In this document: positions 37,341 to 46,839 of the stretch, in pieces
Position numbering within the stretch: position 1 is the stretch's first letter
Layout of the letters: every line of letters begins with the position of its first letter
NCBI RefSeq assembly: GCF_900537075.1
Contig: NZ_UNRA01000005.1
Span: 186,001 to 250,000 of the forward strand
DNA length: 64,000 nt
DNA from: Tropicibacter sp. Alg240-R139
Lineage (GTDB): Bacteria > Pseudomonadota > Alphaproteobacteria > Rhodobacterales > Rhodobacteraceae
Reading direction: 5' to 3'
The notes under the pieces: generated by a model
The model's database searches: none
Told to the model about the DNA's origin: nothing
What the model saw: the letters and a program-made list of their open reading frames with translations, nothing else
Translations under genes and position numbers: made by a program

Positions 37341-38389
37341 TTGCAGCGCTGCGGTCGGTATTTCTGGTGTGTGCCGTTATGACCGCAGAAGGTTCTGCTG
37401 CGGGCAACGGGTTCGAAGTCACGTATACTGTCGCCTCTTTTGACGATCTCGATGGATGGGCCGCAGATGATCACGCTGCGGCCTTTGACACGTTCCTCAA
37501 CACGTGCATTGATTTCGATGATCCTGATTGGAAATCGCTTTGTGCGGTGGCGCAGACTCATTCACCCGAAACAGCGCGGTCATTCTTTGAGCTGTTCTTT
37601 CGCCCGGTTCTGATCCAGGACGGAAATGACGCGATGTTCACCGGGTATTTCGAACCCGAACTCGAAGGGTCTCGCGTACCGACCAGTCGGTTTCGCTATC
37701 CGGTCTACAAAATGCCGGCCGAGGCGAAGGCGTCTAACCCCTGGCTAAGCCGACGTGAGATCCTGACGAGCGGCGTGATGGATAACCGCGGGTTGGAAAT
37801 TGCCTGGGTCGATGACCCGGTCGAATTGTTCTTCTTGCAGATCCAAGGATCGGGGCGCATCCGCCTGACCAATGGTTCGACCCTTAGGGTTGGGTATGGC
37901 GGAGCCAATGGGCACAACTACCGATCTATTGGCGTCGAGCTGGTGCGCCGCGGCGTTTACAGCGCACATCAGGTCAGCGCGCAGGTGATCAAGAACTGGG
38001 TACGCCGCAACCCGGCGGCCGGGGTCGAGCTGCTGCTGCACAATCCCAGCTACGTCTTTTTTCGCGAGGTACGGCGCGTGTCGTCAGCCGATGGTCCTTT
38101 GGGTGCGATGAACCGGTCGGTGACGGCGATGCGCTCGATTGCGGTTGATCCGGCCTATACGCCGTTGGGCGCACCGGTTTGGGTGGAAAAAGACGGGGCA
38201 GGTAAACTGCGTCGCTTGATGATTGCTCAGGACACTGGATCAGCCATCAAGGGTGCACAGCGGGCCGATATCTTCTTTGGCACCGGGGACGCCGCCGGAC
38301 AGGCCGCCGGCAGGTTGCGCGATCCGGGTCGGATGTTGGTTCTGTTGCCGATTCAGAGAGCCTATGCACTGTTGCCGGATGGATTCTGA
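37337..38389 (+). CDS. mltA: Membrane-bound lytic murein transglycosylase A
   Basis: 350 residues. Cleaves peptidoglycan glycan strands in the periplasm, forming 1,6-anhydro-MurNAc. A short signal peptide covers about residues 1-22. The MltA barrel domain has TGYFEPELEGSR and FFLQIQGSGRIRL. The C-terminal 3D domain has the three conserved aspartates around AQDTGSAIKGAQRADIFFG. There is no clear lipobox, unlike E. coli MltA. Overlaps the Tim44-like gene by four bases and smr by one base. Confidence 0.93.
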   Translation: MIAALRSVFLVCAVMTAEGSAAGNGFEVTYTVASFDDLDGWAADDHAAAFDTFLNTCIDFDDPDWKSLCAVAQTHSPETARSFFELFFRPVLIQDGNDAMFTGYFEPELEGSRVPTSRFRYPVYKMPAEAKASNPWLSRREILTSGVMDNRGLEIAWVDDPVELFFLQIQGSGRIRLTNGSTLRVGYGGANGHNYRSIGVELVRRGVYSAHQVSAQVIKNWVRRNPAAGVELLLHNPSYVFFREVRRVSSADGPLGAMNRSVTAMRSIAVDPAYTPLGAPVWVEKDGAGKLRRLMIAQDTGSAIKGAQRADIFFGTGDAAGQAAGRLRDPGRMLVLLPIQRAYALLPDGF

Positions 38390-38976
38390 TGGCCCGGCGC
38401 AGATTGTCAAAAGAAGAGGTCGACCTGTGGAACAAGGTTGTTGAAAAGGCAGATCGCCTGAACCCAGATCACGTCGAAGAGAGCCACGCCACTTCATTGC
38501 CCAAACCAAGGCCCGCCAAAGAACTGTTTGAGCCGTTGCCTGTGTTTTCGGTGGGCGAGAGAGCTGGGGGAAAACCTGCGCGCAACAACTTGAAGCCGTC
38601 GGTGACACAACATCTGTCCAAGATGCCCGTACAGATGGACAATAAGGCCTATGGCCGAATGAAACGCGGTAAGCTCAAACCCGAAGGAAGGCTCGACCTG
38701 CATGGAATGCGGGTGGACTCTGCCCACCCTGCGCTGACCCGCTTTATCTTGTCGTCGCAGGCCTCGGGCAAGCGGTTGGTTCTGGTGATCACCGGCAAGG
38801 GCAAAGATCGCGATGAACCCGGCCCCATTCCAACCCCGCGCGGGGTGCTACGCAATCAGGTGCCGCAGTGGCTGTCGTTGCCGCCTCTGTCCAAAGTGGT
38901 GATGCAGGTCACGCCCGCGCATCTGTCCCATGGTGGTGAGGGCGCATACTACGTCTATCTGCGTCGACTGCGTTAA
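38389..38976 (+). CDS. Smr domain protein
   Basis: 195 residues. N-terminal 90 residues are charged and probably flexible. The Smr domain follows, with LDLHGMRVDSA (the LDxHG motif), VLVITGKGKDRDEPG and a closing HGGEGAYYVYLRR. Smr domains of MutS2 and relatives nick DNA or cut RNA; the activity of the stand-alone form is not established. The ATG shares a base with the mltA stop. Its TAA overlaps the TAA of the convergent MFS gene (TTAA at 38973-38976). Confidence 0.9.
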   Translation: MARRRLSKEEVDLWNKVVEKADRLNPDHVEESHATSLPKPRPAKELFEPLPVFSVGERAGGKPARNNLKPSVTQHLSKMPVQMDNKAYGRMKRGKLKPEGRLDLHGMRVDSAHPALTRFILSSQASGKRLVLVITGKGKDRDEPGPIPTPRGVLRNQVPQWLSLPPLSKVVMQVTPAHLSHGGEGAYYVYLRRLR

Positions 38977-40193
38977 AGCGTTCTGGCGGCGCGTTTGACG
39001 CCCCATGCGGTCAGCACGTTTACTGCGATGAAATAGACCGCAACGCCGATAAGCTGATTGTCGAATCCTACGCCAAGGTCGATCAGCGCCCCGGTGATAG
39101 CGGGACCAATAGCAGATCCCAGAACCATGACAGCTGTGGCCAAAGCTTTGATCGCTCCGATGTGTGCGGTGCCATAGAAGTCCGCCCAGAATGCCGGAAT
39201 CAAAGTCGCAATTGCGCCGCTAGTCAGGCCTAGAAACACAAACCCTGCTAGCGCATCAGGCAGGGACTTGCCCAAGGCGAAGCATAAGAATCCAGCGACA
39301 AAGGGCAGCATGTAATAGGACATCAACCGCGATGTGCCGAACCTGTCCAACGCCCAGCCAGTCGTCAGCATCGCCGCAATTCCTGCGACGGTATAGACCG
39401 GGAACAAGGACACCAGTTGGATATGAGACCAACCTTTGATGTCTGCCAGATGAACTTGGTGAAAGAACAGCGCAGTCACAAAGGCCGATGGTCCCAAGAT
39501 CGCAGGGATCAAGACCCAAAACAACGGATGCCGCAGTGCTTGGCCCCGCGTCCAATGACGCCCCTCCATCCCGGTGCTGGAATTGCTTTTGGCCAGGCTT
39601 TGCGGTGTCCGCTCATGCCGGAGCAACAAGATCAACGCTGGTATACCCAAAGCACAAATGCCGGCGCTGATGATCCACAAGGTTTGCCAATGGATATGGA
39701 GCATTGCAGTGACGAAGATGAGCGGTAGCAGCGCCTCACCAACTGCAAACCCCAATGTCGCGATAGAAAGCGCCCGTCCGCGTGTGGCCGTAAACCATCT
39801 CGCCATGGCAACCATCGCAAGATGGCTGCTCATCCCCTGTCCAAAGAACCGCAGTAGAAAGACGCTGAACGGCAGGGCCCAGACCCATGTGTTCAACCCC
39901 ATGACCAAACAGGCGATAACCAGTCCGGTCAAAATCAGTGGCCCCAACAGGCGCACGCGAAAGAAATCTGTTGCGACACCAGCCCAGACCATAACACCCG
40001 CAGATACCATGGTACCCAGTGAATACAGGCCACCCCATTCTCCATGGCTCAGATCGAATGCCTCGCGAATTTCGCCGGCAAAGACCGAGATGAAAAAGGT
40101 CTGGCCGAAGCTGGATAAAAACGTCAGCACGCCACCCGCAGCCAGCCACCGGGCGTTCAGCGTCAAAAACTCCAGCGCGGATTGTAGTTTCAC
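38973..40193 (-). CDS. MFS transporter
   Basis: 406 residues with about twelve hydrophobic segments. Between helices two and three is GVATDFFRVRLLGP, an MFS loop similar to the usual GxxxDRxxRR motif, and helix four has RFFGQGMSSHLAMVAMARWF. The central loop at about 185-215 is hydrophilic. The substrate cannot be read from sequence. Its ATG overlaps the stop of the upstream lipoprotein-like hydrolase by four bases, so hydrolase and transporter are probably co-expressed. Confidence 0.85.
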   Translation of the reverse strand: MKLQSALEFLTLNARWLAAGGVLTFLSSFGQTFFISVFAGEIREAFDLSHGEWGGLYSLGTMVSAGVMVWAGVATDFFRVRLLGPLILTGLVIACLVMGLNTWVWALPFSVFLLRFFGQGMSSHLAMVAMARWFTATRGRALSIATLGFAVGEALLPLIFVTAMLHIHWQTLWIISAGICALGIPALILLLRHERTPQSLAKSNSSTGMEGRHWTRGQALRHPLFWVLIPAILGPSAFVTALFFHQVHLADIKGWSHIQLVSLFPVYTVAGIAAMLTTGWALDRFGTSRLMSYYMLPFVAGFLCFALGKSLPDALAGFVFLGLTSGAIATLIPAFWADFYGTAHIGAIKALATAVMVLGSAIGPAITGALIDLGVGFDNQLIGVAVYFIAVNVLTAWGVKRAARTL

Positions 40194-41311
40194 CGGTCGT
40201 AATTCCCGGTGAACCCACCCTGATCCAGTACGATTTCACGCGCGTGGTCAGGTGTCGGATCGGCGCCCTCGGGTAAGAAAAAATCCAAGTTGCCTGGGTC
40301 GGAGTCAAAAGTGCTGTCCATCGCCCGAACGGATTGTAGCATCGCTATCAGCGTCGGTGATGTCCCCGCCACCAAGTGCGAAGATTGGGCATCCCCCGCA
40401 AAAGCTGTTGTATCCACAACACTAATCGGCAAGTCCGCAACCGCCGCGATTGAAGAGATGTTTCCCAACCGCTGCGCGTCTGAATTTCCACGCAAGCGGC
40501 CCGAAATGTTCAATGCTCTGTCTTTCTCGGAAACCACCACGACAAACGGCTGCGGCACTTTCTTTAGGCTGCCCATTTGTGATTTGAACAGATCCACGTC
40601 GATATCCGGGGACAGCAACACAACGCCGCTTAGATTTCGGTCCGCCCAGCCGGGTTCGCGAATGTCGGCTTGTCGCAACATCTCCATCGTTAAGACGGAC
40701 CCGATGGAATGCGCAACGATAAAGATGTTGTCGACACCGGTCGACTTGAGCTTTTGAATAACGCTTTCCAACCCATCGCGTGCGAACAGAACACTGTCAT
40801 AGTCATAGGCATACCCAAAGGGTTTGCCGCGGCTGGGCCAGGAATAGATGACCATGGCGCCTGGTAGTTGAATGTCATGGGACAATTGTGCCGCGCGAAA
40901 GGCGGTTTCAGTCTGGGTCGAATTATACCCATGCACAAAGATGGTGACATCGCGTGAGGGCACGCCTTCTTGCCGGATTTTCTGGTTCAGGCGTTTGGAA
41001 AAAGCATCCAGGTTGTTGAATTCCTCTCTCGCGGCCAGGGTGAATTGTTTGTTTGGGTTTGGGTTAGCATAGGCAAAATCCAATGATCCCGGAGTGCGCG
41101 ACAGAGGGATGGAAACGGTCAGTTCCAGCAAGCTAAGAGTTTCAGAGCGGCGATGGGCAAAGCTGCCATCAGCTTCTCTAGTACGCGAGGTTGCGGCGAA
41201 CACAGTCTTGGGTGTGCCCACGTCCAACGCGCTGGGCACAACCGGGGAATAGCTGCGATCGGTGCAGGTTGCGAGAAACAGCCCGAAAAACAAAAACAAA
41301 AAAATCCGCAC
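40190..41311 (-). CDS. DUF900-type alpha/beta hydrolase, probable envelope protein
   Basis: 373 residues. The N terminus MRIFLFLFFGLFLATCTDRS looks like a lipoprotein signal (LATC close to a lipobox, with T instead of A/G/S before Cys). The alpha/beta hydrolase core has VTIFVHGYNSTQTETAFRAA, VIYSWPSRGKPFGYAYD and the nucleophile elbow FIVAHSIGSV with Ser after His, the pattern of DUF900 proteins. A catalytic Asp/His pair is expected downstream (HLVAGTSPT contains a candidate His). Substrate unknown. Upstream of the MFS gene, downstream of hslU. Confidence 0.8.
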   Translation of the reverse strand: MRIFLFLFFGLFLATCTDRSYSPVVPSALDVGTPKTVFAATSRTREADGSFAHRRSETLSLLELTVSIPLSRTPGSLDFAYANPNPNKQFTLAAREEFNNLDAFSKRLNQKIRQEGVPSRDVTIFVHGYNSTQTETAFRAAQLSHDIQLPGAMVIYSWPSRGKPFGYAYDYDSVLFARDGLESVIQKLKSTGVDNIFIVAHSIGSVLTMEMLRQADIREPGWADRNLSGVVLLSPDIDVDLFKSQMGSLKKVPQPFVVVVSEKDRALNISGRLRGNSDAQRLGNISSIAAVADLPISVVDTTAFAGDAQSSHLVAGTSPTLIAMLQSVRAMDSTFDSDPGNLDFFLPEGADPTPDHAREIVLDQGGFTGNYDR

Positions 41312-41364
41312 GCCGGATGCTCCTTAAACGAACGGTACAACGCTAACGGTTTTTTGACTGGCGT

Positions 41365-42672
41365 CTAGAGAACGTAGCGGCTGACATCCGTGGATTGCGC
41401 CAGTGCGCCCACGTTTTCCTGAACAAACCCCGCGTCCACCGTCACCGCGTCGCCCGAGCGGTCGGGGGCAGTGAACGACAGCTCTTCGAACACGCGTTCC
41501 ATAATGGTGTACAGCCGCCGTGCACCGATGTTTTCAACAGACTGATTTACGTCAGCAGCAATCTTGGCCAGTGCCGCGATGCCATCGTCGGTGAAGGTGA
41601 CCGTGACTTCTTCGGTTCCCATCAAGGCGGTGTACTGGCGGGTCAGTGCGTTGTCCGTCTCGGTCAGGATGCGCACGAAATCTTCTTCGGTCAGGGCACG
41701 CAGTTCCACGCGGATCGGCAAGCGACCCTGAAGTTCCGGCAACAGGTCCGAGGGCTTGGCGATGTGGAACGCACCAGATGCGATGAACAGGATGTGGTCA
41801 GTTTTGACGGGACCATGCTTGGTCGACACGGTGGTGCCTTCGATCAGGGGCAGCAGATCGCGTTGTACACCTTCGCGGCTGACGTCGCCGCCGCGCGCTT
41901 CCGTGCGGGCGCAGACTTTGTCGATTTCGTCCAGAAAGACGATGCCGTTCTGTTCAACCGATTCCAAAGCGATACGGGTCACGGTTTCATCATCCAACAG
42001 CTTGTCGGCCTCTTCGCCGATCAGCACCTCATAGCTTTCGGAAACCGTCATCTTCTTTCGGGTCGTGCGACCGCCAAGGGCTTTACCGAACATGTCGCCC
42101 AGGTTCATCATGCCCATGTTGCCACCAGGCTGACCCGGAATTTCAAACATCGACATCGGATTCGAGGAATCAGACAGTTCCAGCTCGATCTCGGTGTCGT
42201 CTAGCTCACCTGATTTCAGCTTCTTGCGGAACATTTCGCGCGTGCCTTCGCGCGCGTCAGTGCCGGCGATGGCCTCGATCACGCGATCTTCTGCGGCCTT
42301 GTAGGCGCGCGCTTTGACGTCTTCACGCATGTACTCACGGGTCTGTGCGATCGCAGAATCTACCAGATCACGAACGATTTGCTCGACATCCCGACCGACA
42401 TAGCCGACTTCGGTGAACTTTGTCGCCTCGATCTTGATGAAAGGTGCACGGGCCAGTTTGGCCAGACGGCGGCTGATCTCGGTCTTGCCGACGCCGGTGG
42501 GGCCAATCATCAGAATGTTCTTGGGATAAACCTCGTCGCGCAGATCATCGGACAGCTGTTTGCGCCGCCAACGGTTGCGCAGGGCCACGGCGACCGCCCG
42601 TTTGGCGTCCTTCTGGCCGATGATGAAACGGTCCAGTTCAGAAACAATCTCGCGCGGGGTCAGGTCGGTCAT
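41365..42672 (-). CDS. hslU: HslU ATPase subunit of the HslUV protease
   Basis: 435 residues. AAA+ unfoldase that feeds substrates to HslV. It starts [20 protein letters not shown]. Walker A GPTGVGKT is at 57-64 and Walker B is [10 protein letters not shown]. The pore-loop region is [18 protein letters not shown]. The ATG at 42672 fits the family; a longer open frame upstream does not. hslV lies about 2 kb away on the same strand, split off by a DM13 gene and an MFS gene on the opposite strand, whereas the two are usually adjacent. Confidence 0.96.
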   Translation of the reverse strand: MTDLTPREIVSELDRFIIGQKDAKRAVAVALRNRWRRKQLSDDLRDEVYPKNILMIGPTGVGKTEISRRLAKLARAPFIKIEATKFTEVGYVGRDVEQIVRDLVDSAIAQTREYMREDVKARAYKAAEDRVIEAIAGTDAREGTREMFRKKLKSGELDDTEIELELSDSSNPMSMFEIPGQPGGNMGMMNLGDMFGKALGGRTTRKKMTVSESYEVLIGEEADKLLDDETVTRIALESVEQNGIVFLDEIDKVCARTEARGGDVSREGVQRDLLPLIEGTTVSTKHGPVKTDHILFIASGAFHIAKPSDLLPELQGRLPIRVELRALTEEDFVRILTETDNALTRQYTALMGTEEVTVTFTDDGIAALAKIAADVNQSVENIGARRLYTIMERVFEELSFTAPDRSGDAVTVDAGFVQENVGALAQSTDVSRYVL

Positions 42673-42872
42673 GGTCACTCTATCCATTAGGTCATCGGGG
42701 AACCTAAGCATGGGCGCGGAAAACACAAGCCGATCATGCGCCGTTCACGCCAAAACACGCGCGAAACACGTGTGATCAGGGGCGCGTGAGTTCCTCTTAC
42801 AAACGCCGCCCGATTGCTCAAATGTCAGCCCAAGGCAATGACGCCTATGAATTCCAAAAGAGGTCCCCACTC

Positions 42873-43268
42873 ATGATGAACCGTCGTTCTTTGTTCCTGG
42901 CCGCAGCCGCATCCGGTATGGCACTGACAATCGCAAGCACCGGTGCCGCACTGGCTGGTGGTGCCAAGGGCACGTTTACCGGTCTCAGCAATCACGTGAC
43001 ATCGGGTGCGGTCAAAGTGGTCAAGGATGGCGATCGCTACATCGTCGAACTGGGTGATGACTTTTCGCTGGATGGTGGCCCCGACCCGCGCGTCGCGTTC
43101 GGCAAAGATGGCAAGTACGACCCGGACACCAAGCTGGGCGCGCTGCTGAACCTGACGGGCAAACAACAATACGCTGTGCCGCCCACAATGGACGTGTCCA
43201 AGTTTAACGAAGTCTACATCTGGTGCGAGGTTGCAGGCGTGCCGCTGGGTGTCGCCAAGATCAATTAA
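42873..43268 (+). CDS. DM13 domain protein with Tat-like signal
   Basis: 131 residues. The N terminus MMNRRSLFLAAAASGMALT has a twin-arginine pattern (NRRSLFL) and an ALAGG cleavage region near residue 30. The rest matches a DM13 domain: KGTFTGLSNHVTSGAVKV, DDFSLDGGPDPRVAF and VSKFNEVYIWCEVAGVPLGVA, with a lone conserved Cys near the end. DM13 domains are proposed to be redox or electron-transfer modules. The start at 42873 is favoured by AGAGG nine bases upstream; the open frame begins earlier. Followed by a good terminator. Confidence 0.8.
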   Translation: MMNRRSLFLAAAASGMALTIASTGAALAGGAKGTFTGLSNHVTSGAVKVVKDGDRYIVELGDDFSLDGGPDPRVAFGKDGKYDPDTKLGALLNLTGKQQYAVPPTMDVSKFNEVYIWCEVAGVPLGVAKIN

Positions 43269-43287
43269 GTTAGAAAACAAACTACCG

Positions 43288-43311
43288 CAGAGGCCGATTT
43301 TTCGGCCTCTG
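43288..43311 (+). terminator. Hairpin terminator after the DM13 gene
   Basis: A perfect 10-bp GC-rich stem, CAGAGGCCGA with TCGGCCTCTG, around a TTTT loop, 20 bases after the DM13 stop. The tail is only partly T-rich. Confidence 0.6.
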
Positions 43312-43381
43312 TCATGCTGTTAGGTGACAATGCGCCTGTCTGTTACACTCGCCCGAGCAAATTGGATTCAGGGTGGATTTC

Positions 43382-44623
43382 ATGACGAAGATTGCCAAGA
43401 TAACTTTGTTGTTTGTGGTTTTTGTCGACCTGATTGGGCAAGGGCTGGTCTTTCCAATCATCAACTCGTTGATAATGGAAAAAAATTCTGGATTCTTGCC
43501 GCAAAACACCCCCATTGGGCAGCGCCACGTGTACTATGGGCTGGTGATCGGATGCTTCTTTTTATCCTGGTTTCTGGGCGTTGTGTATGTGTCCAAGGTT
43601 TCGGACTCCATTGGGCGTAAGAATGCATTGCTGGTCTGTCTGGGTGGGGCGTTGGCCGGATACGCCATCACAATCATCGCACTGTATCTCAACAGTCTTG
43701 TTTTGCTGATCCTGGGTCGGTCGATCACCGGGTTCACAGCGGGTAACCAGCCGATTGCCCAGGCGGCGATGATTGATGGCAGCACCGACGCAGCAGATCG
43801 TGATCGTAATATGGGCTACATCATCACAGGAGTCAGCTTTGGTCTTGTTGGTGGCCCAATCATTGGTGCGGTTCTGTCTGACTCTGCCTTGCTAGGCAGT
43901 GCTGCAACGCTACGAACCCCGTTTTATGGGGCGTTTGTTCTGGTCATGATCGCCATTTTTCTTGTGTCCTTTTATTTCAAGGACACCCGCACCGAACGCA
44001 CGCCCTTCGTGTTTCGCCCTCGCGACATCACTGACAGTTTGATCGCCGTTCGCGCGTATCCGATGGTTTTGAAAATCCTGCCCGTCTATGCGCTATTCAT
44101 GATTGCCAACGTTACATTCTATGTATTTGTCGACAACTTCCTGACCAGTGCCTGGGGCTACGGAGTGATTGGCGGCAGTATGGCGATGGTGGTTATTGGG
44201 GTCGCACTGGCGTTTTCCAGCACGTTCCTCGTGAAACCGGCACAAGAGCGGTTCAGCAAACACTCCATCATCCGAGCTTCGCTTGTGTTGATGGTGATTT
44301 GCGGAATTGCTTTCGCCTTTAGCCCCAATGGAGTCTTAAGTTACGTCCCGGTGTTCTTTTTCTATTTTTTCTTCGGTGTCTCGTACCCGACCATATTGGG
44401 TGTGTTCTCTTCCAGCGTAAGCGAGGCAGATCAGGGGTGGGTCATGGGCGTTACCACGGCGGTGTTTTGCCTTGCGGGTGGAGTGATGTCCCTGATCGGC
44501 GGCGGATTGATGAGCGTGGACATTCGCCTACCCTACTACATCGTTGTCCTCTCAGCCCTTTTGGGGCTGATCGGAATGTATCGAAGCTGGAAAGGAAAAG
44601 AGATCGCGGCCCTGCTGGCCTAG
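43382..44623 (+). CDS. MFS transporter, TetA-like
   Basis: 413 residues with about twelve membrane segments. Motif A-like [19 protein letters not shown] lies between helices two and three, and motif C-like [12 protein letters not shown] is in helix five, which points to the drug/proton antiporter branch, though the substrate is unknown. ATG 43382 is chosen (GGGTGG five bases upstream); an in-frame GTG lies nine bases earlier. It is convergent with hslV, the two genes sharing the palindrome CTAG as stop codons. Confidence 0.85.
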   Translation: MTKIAKITLLFVVFVDLIGQGLVFPIINSLIMEKNSGFLPQNTPIGQRHVYYGLVIGCFFLSWFLGVVYVSKVSDSIGRKNALLVCLGGALAGYAITIIALYLNSLVLLILGRSITGFTAGNQPIAQAAMIDGSTDAADRDRNMGYIITGVSFGLVGGPIIGAVLSDSALLGSAATLRTPFYGAFVLVMIAIFLVSFYFKDTRTERTPFVFRPRDITDSLIAVRAYPMVLKILPVYALFMIANVTFYVFVDNFLTSAWGYGVIGGSMAMVVIGVALAFSSTFLVKPAQERFSKHSIIRASLVLMVICGIAFAFSPNGVLSYVPVFFFYFFFGVSYPTILGVFSSSVSEADQGWVMGVTTAVFCLAGGVMSLIGGGLMSVDIRLPYYIVVLSALLGLIGMYRSWKGKEIAALLA

Positions 44624-45171
44624 ATCTTTTCGATCGTCAGTCTACCGTTGGTGTAGACGCAGATGTCTGCCGCGATCGCCATGGCATCACGGGCCACCGC
44701 TTCGGCGTCCTTGTCGCTGTCCATCATCGCGCGCGCGGCTGCGAGTGCGAAATTGCCGCCCGACCCGATGGCCGCGACGTTGTGTTCAGGTTCCAGAACG
44801 TCCCCGGCCCCAGTGATCACGAACATGTCTTTGCCGTCAGTCACGATCAGCATCGCTTCGAGTTTTTGCAGGTATTTGTCGGTGCGCCAGTCCTTGGCCA
44901 GTTCAACGCTTGCGCGCGCTAGCTGTCCGGGGGTTGCTTCCAGTTTGGTTTCCAAGCGCTCCAACAAGGTGAATGCATCCGCAGTGGAACCGGCGAAACC
45001 GCAGACCACATCAAACCCGCCCGGAGATAGACGGCGCACCTTGCGTGCCGTGCCTTTGATGACGGTCTGACCCAGGCTCACCTGCCCGTCACCCGCGATC
45101 ACGACCTCATCGCCTTTTTTCACGCCGATGATGGTTGTTCCGTGCCAACCGGGGAATTGATCGTCTGCCAT
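44620..45171 (-). CDS. hslV: HslV peptidase subunit of the HslUV protease
   Basis: 183 residues. Proteasome beta-like threonine peptidase. The mature enzyme begins at the catalytic Thr12 after WHG ([12 protein letters not shown]), so a short propeptide [11 protein letters not shown] is removed. [14 protein letters not shown] with Lys and [15 protein letters not shown] are family signatures. The ATG at 45171 is chosen because GGAGG lies five bases upstream; an upstream in-frame start would add five residues. The partner hslU is separated from it by two genes on the other strand. Confidence 0.95.
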   Translation of the reverse strand: MADDQFPGWHGTTIIGVKKGDEVVIAGDGQVSLGQTVIKGTARKVRRLSPGGFDVVCGFAGSTADAFTLLERLETKLEATPGQLARASVELAKDWRTDKYLQKLEAMLIVTDGKDMFVITGAGDVLEPEHNVAAIGSGGNFALAAARAMMDSDKDAEAVARDAMAIAADICVYTNGRLTIEKI

Positions 45172-45420
45172 GGGTGCCTCCAGCATCTGAGTTGCGATCT
45201 ATATGGGCTGCGCGGGCAGCAGAGGCAACGGGGCATCGTGCCTACTGCAATTCCCGTTCCGCTTAAAAATGCAGTTTTCACCCCGATTTTGTGCCGTTTC
45301 GCTATGCATTGGACGCAAATCGGGGCTGTTGACTCAACAATTGTAGGACTCAGCTGACGGTACTACATGAGGCTTACAACCGACACAGGGTCGGCTGGTT
45401 TCAAAAAAAGGAAGTGCATC

Positions 45421-45615
45421 ATGGCAACCGTCGCTAACACAAATGTGCCTTTCGGAGCAGTCGCAACTCTCCGTGTGGTCAACGCATTCGTATCCGTCAA
45501 AGAGTCCGTCACCGAATGGAACGAGGCCCGCATCACTCGCAAAGCACTGTCCAACCTGTCGGACGACATGCTGAGCGATATTGGCCTGAACCGCTCCGAG
45601 ATCGCCAACTTCTGA
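45421..45615 (+). CDS. DUF1127 small protein
   Basis: 64 residues. The C-terminal segment ITRKALSNLSDDMLSDIGLNRSEIANF is the DUF1127 motif (LSDxxLxDIGLxRxEI). Small arginine-rich DUF1127 proteins of alphaproteobacteria have been linked to RNA turnover and phosphate or nitrogen metabolism, but this one is longer and less basic. ATG 45421 has GGAAG six bases before it. Followed by a strong terminator. Confidence 0.85.
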   Translation: MATVANTNVPFGAVATLRVVNAFVSVKESVTEWNEARITRKALSNLSDDMLSDIGLNRSEIANF

Positions 45616-45634
45616 TCTCGCGTCGCGTTTGACG

Positions 45635-45670
45635 GAAAAAGCCGCCCCATCCCTCGGGGGCGGCTTTTTC
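45635..45670 (+). terminator. Rho-independent terminator after the DUF1127 gene
   Basis: A 14-bp stem, GAAAAAGCCGCCCC (45635-45648) with its complement (45657-45670), around an eight-base loop; the descending arm itself supplies the T tract (GGCTTTTTC). Twenty bases after the DUF1127 stop. Confidence 0.85.
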
Positions 45671-46013
45671 ATTTCTAGAGTTTGCTCTGAACCGACCCTG
45701 TTGCATGGATCATGACTAAGGCGAATTTTCCCCTCCATCGTCACTCCAGACGATGCTTTCATACGCCGCACGACCGATAGCCTATTTTCATTGGCCAATC
45801 TGGGCATCGACCGGTGCCCATGTCGCAGAAAACGTTGGGAAAACTATGAGGTTCCGATCCGTGCCGCACTGCCGTCGAGGGTGTAAAACAGACACCACTT
45901 TTGAAACCTGAAAACTTCAGGGAAGAGACCAAAGCCTTCTTAAAACATCGAAAGCCAGAGTTTACAGGAAGACAATCACTACTGAGAGAGTTGGGCCGTT
46001 TGCCTGGTTTTCA
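45671..46013. other. Gene-free stretch between the DUF1127 terminator and the TetR gene
   Basis: About 340 bases in which I see no convincing gene, repeat or structured RNA. Short open frames on the minus strand lack a ribosome site and recognisable motifs. It marks the left border of the accessory acyl-CoA cluster. Confidence 0.5.
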
Positions 46014-46664
46014 TCAACTAGCCTCTTTCGATATACCGCGCATAAGGATGTCGGCTACCTGTTCAGAATTCATTTTGTGAAGGCGATCAGAAATAGATGC
46101 TTGATCGAAGGCGGCGTTGAGCACGAACCGATTGGCATAAAACCCTTCGGCCGCATGTACGGCTGTAAAATAGAACGACATCGGGTCGACTTTTCTAAAA
46201 AGACCCGATTGATAACCCTCTTTCAGTATCTGTTCCTGTGCTCGGGCTAAGGGGGCAATGAGTTCGGTTGAGATTTTGATAACGCGTTCTTCGGTTGCGT
46301 CACGTGTGAGAGCCTGCGTCAGCCGATTGAGATAGGGAATCTCGTGGTACATATTCAAAAGGCCGATCAGATGCCCGCGCATCTTTTCTCTCGGGTCTAG
46401 GCCCGGTCTCTCTAAGAAATTGAAAAATAAATCTTTTCCGGCACTCAAATCTCTTTCCAACACGGCATAGAGCAGCCCCTCTTTGCTGCCGAAATAGTAC
46501 TTGATCAAAGCGGCGTTCATTCCGGCCTCTCGCGAGACCTCACTGAAAGTGAAGTCGATGGAATCCTTGTCACACATCAGCCGGGACACGGCTGCAATCA
46601 GCTCGTTTTTGGCAGTCTTGCCTTTGTTTCCAACCGGTCTGGAGCCTGTTTCGGTATTCGTCAT
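46014..46664 (-). CDS. TetR-family transcriptional regulator
   Basis: 216 residues. N-terminal helix-turn-helix at about residues 20-65: FTFSEVSREAGMNAALIKYYFGSKEGLLYAVLE is the standard TetR recognition region. The ligand-binding half is helical and variable; TetR proteins in this context usually sense acyl-CoA or a fatty acid (inference). ATG 46664 is preferred; a GTG 33 bases upstream is possible. It lies at the left end of the acyl-CoA cluster, and AT-rich operator-like sequences occur before it and before the acyl-CoA dehydrogenase. Confidence 0.85.
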   Translation of the reverse strand: MTNTETGSRPVGNKGKTAKNELIAAVSRLMCDKDSIDFTFSEVSREAGMNAALIKYYFGSKEGLLYAVLERDLSAGKDLFFNFLERPGLDPREKMRGHLIGLLNMYHEIPYLNRLTQALTRDATEERVIKISTELIAPLARAQEQILKEGYQSGLFRKVDPMSFYFTAVHAAEGFYANRFVLNAAFDQASISDRLHKMNSEQVADILMRGISKEAS

Positions 46665-46757
46665 TTCGCTTTCTCGTTGAATTTCCGGCTCTGCCACAGT
46701 CGGGTGGGAATCCTTGGCAATCAGTCATAAGCGAACGACTTATCGGGGTTCAACCCT

Positions 46758-46777
46758 TTAACTAACGAATTAAGTAA
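46758..46777. promoter_or_regulatory. Possible TetR operator upstream of its own gene
   Basis: An imperfect inverted repeat, TTAACTAACGAATTAAGTAA. Its right half, AATTAAGTAA, matches 8 of 10 bases of the half-site AATTAATTAC in the perfect palindrome at 53050. Located about 95 bases before the TetR start, so autoregulation is plausible. Confidence 0.3.
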
Positions 46778-46839
46778 GGTGTCTGACGGAGCTCCCTCAA
46801 TTGCCTCAGTCCACGTTCCGGCCCTGGCAATTGAGCCTT

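Noticed and set aside
41395-42204. A 269-codon open frame opposite hslU
   Set aside because: Antisense shadow of a strongly conserved ATPase; no start signal or motif.
45334-45807. A 157-codon minus-strand frame over the DUF1127 gene
   Set aside because: It reads through a strong terminator and a conserved DUF1127 gene on the other strand; no family resemblance.
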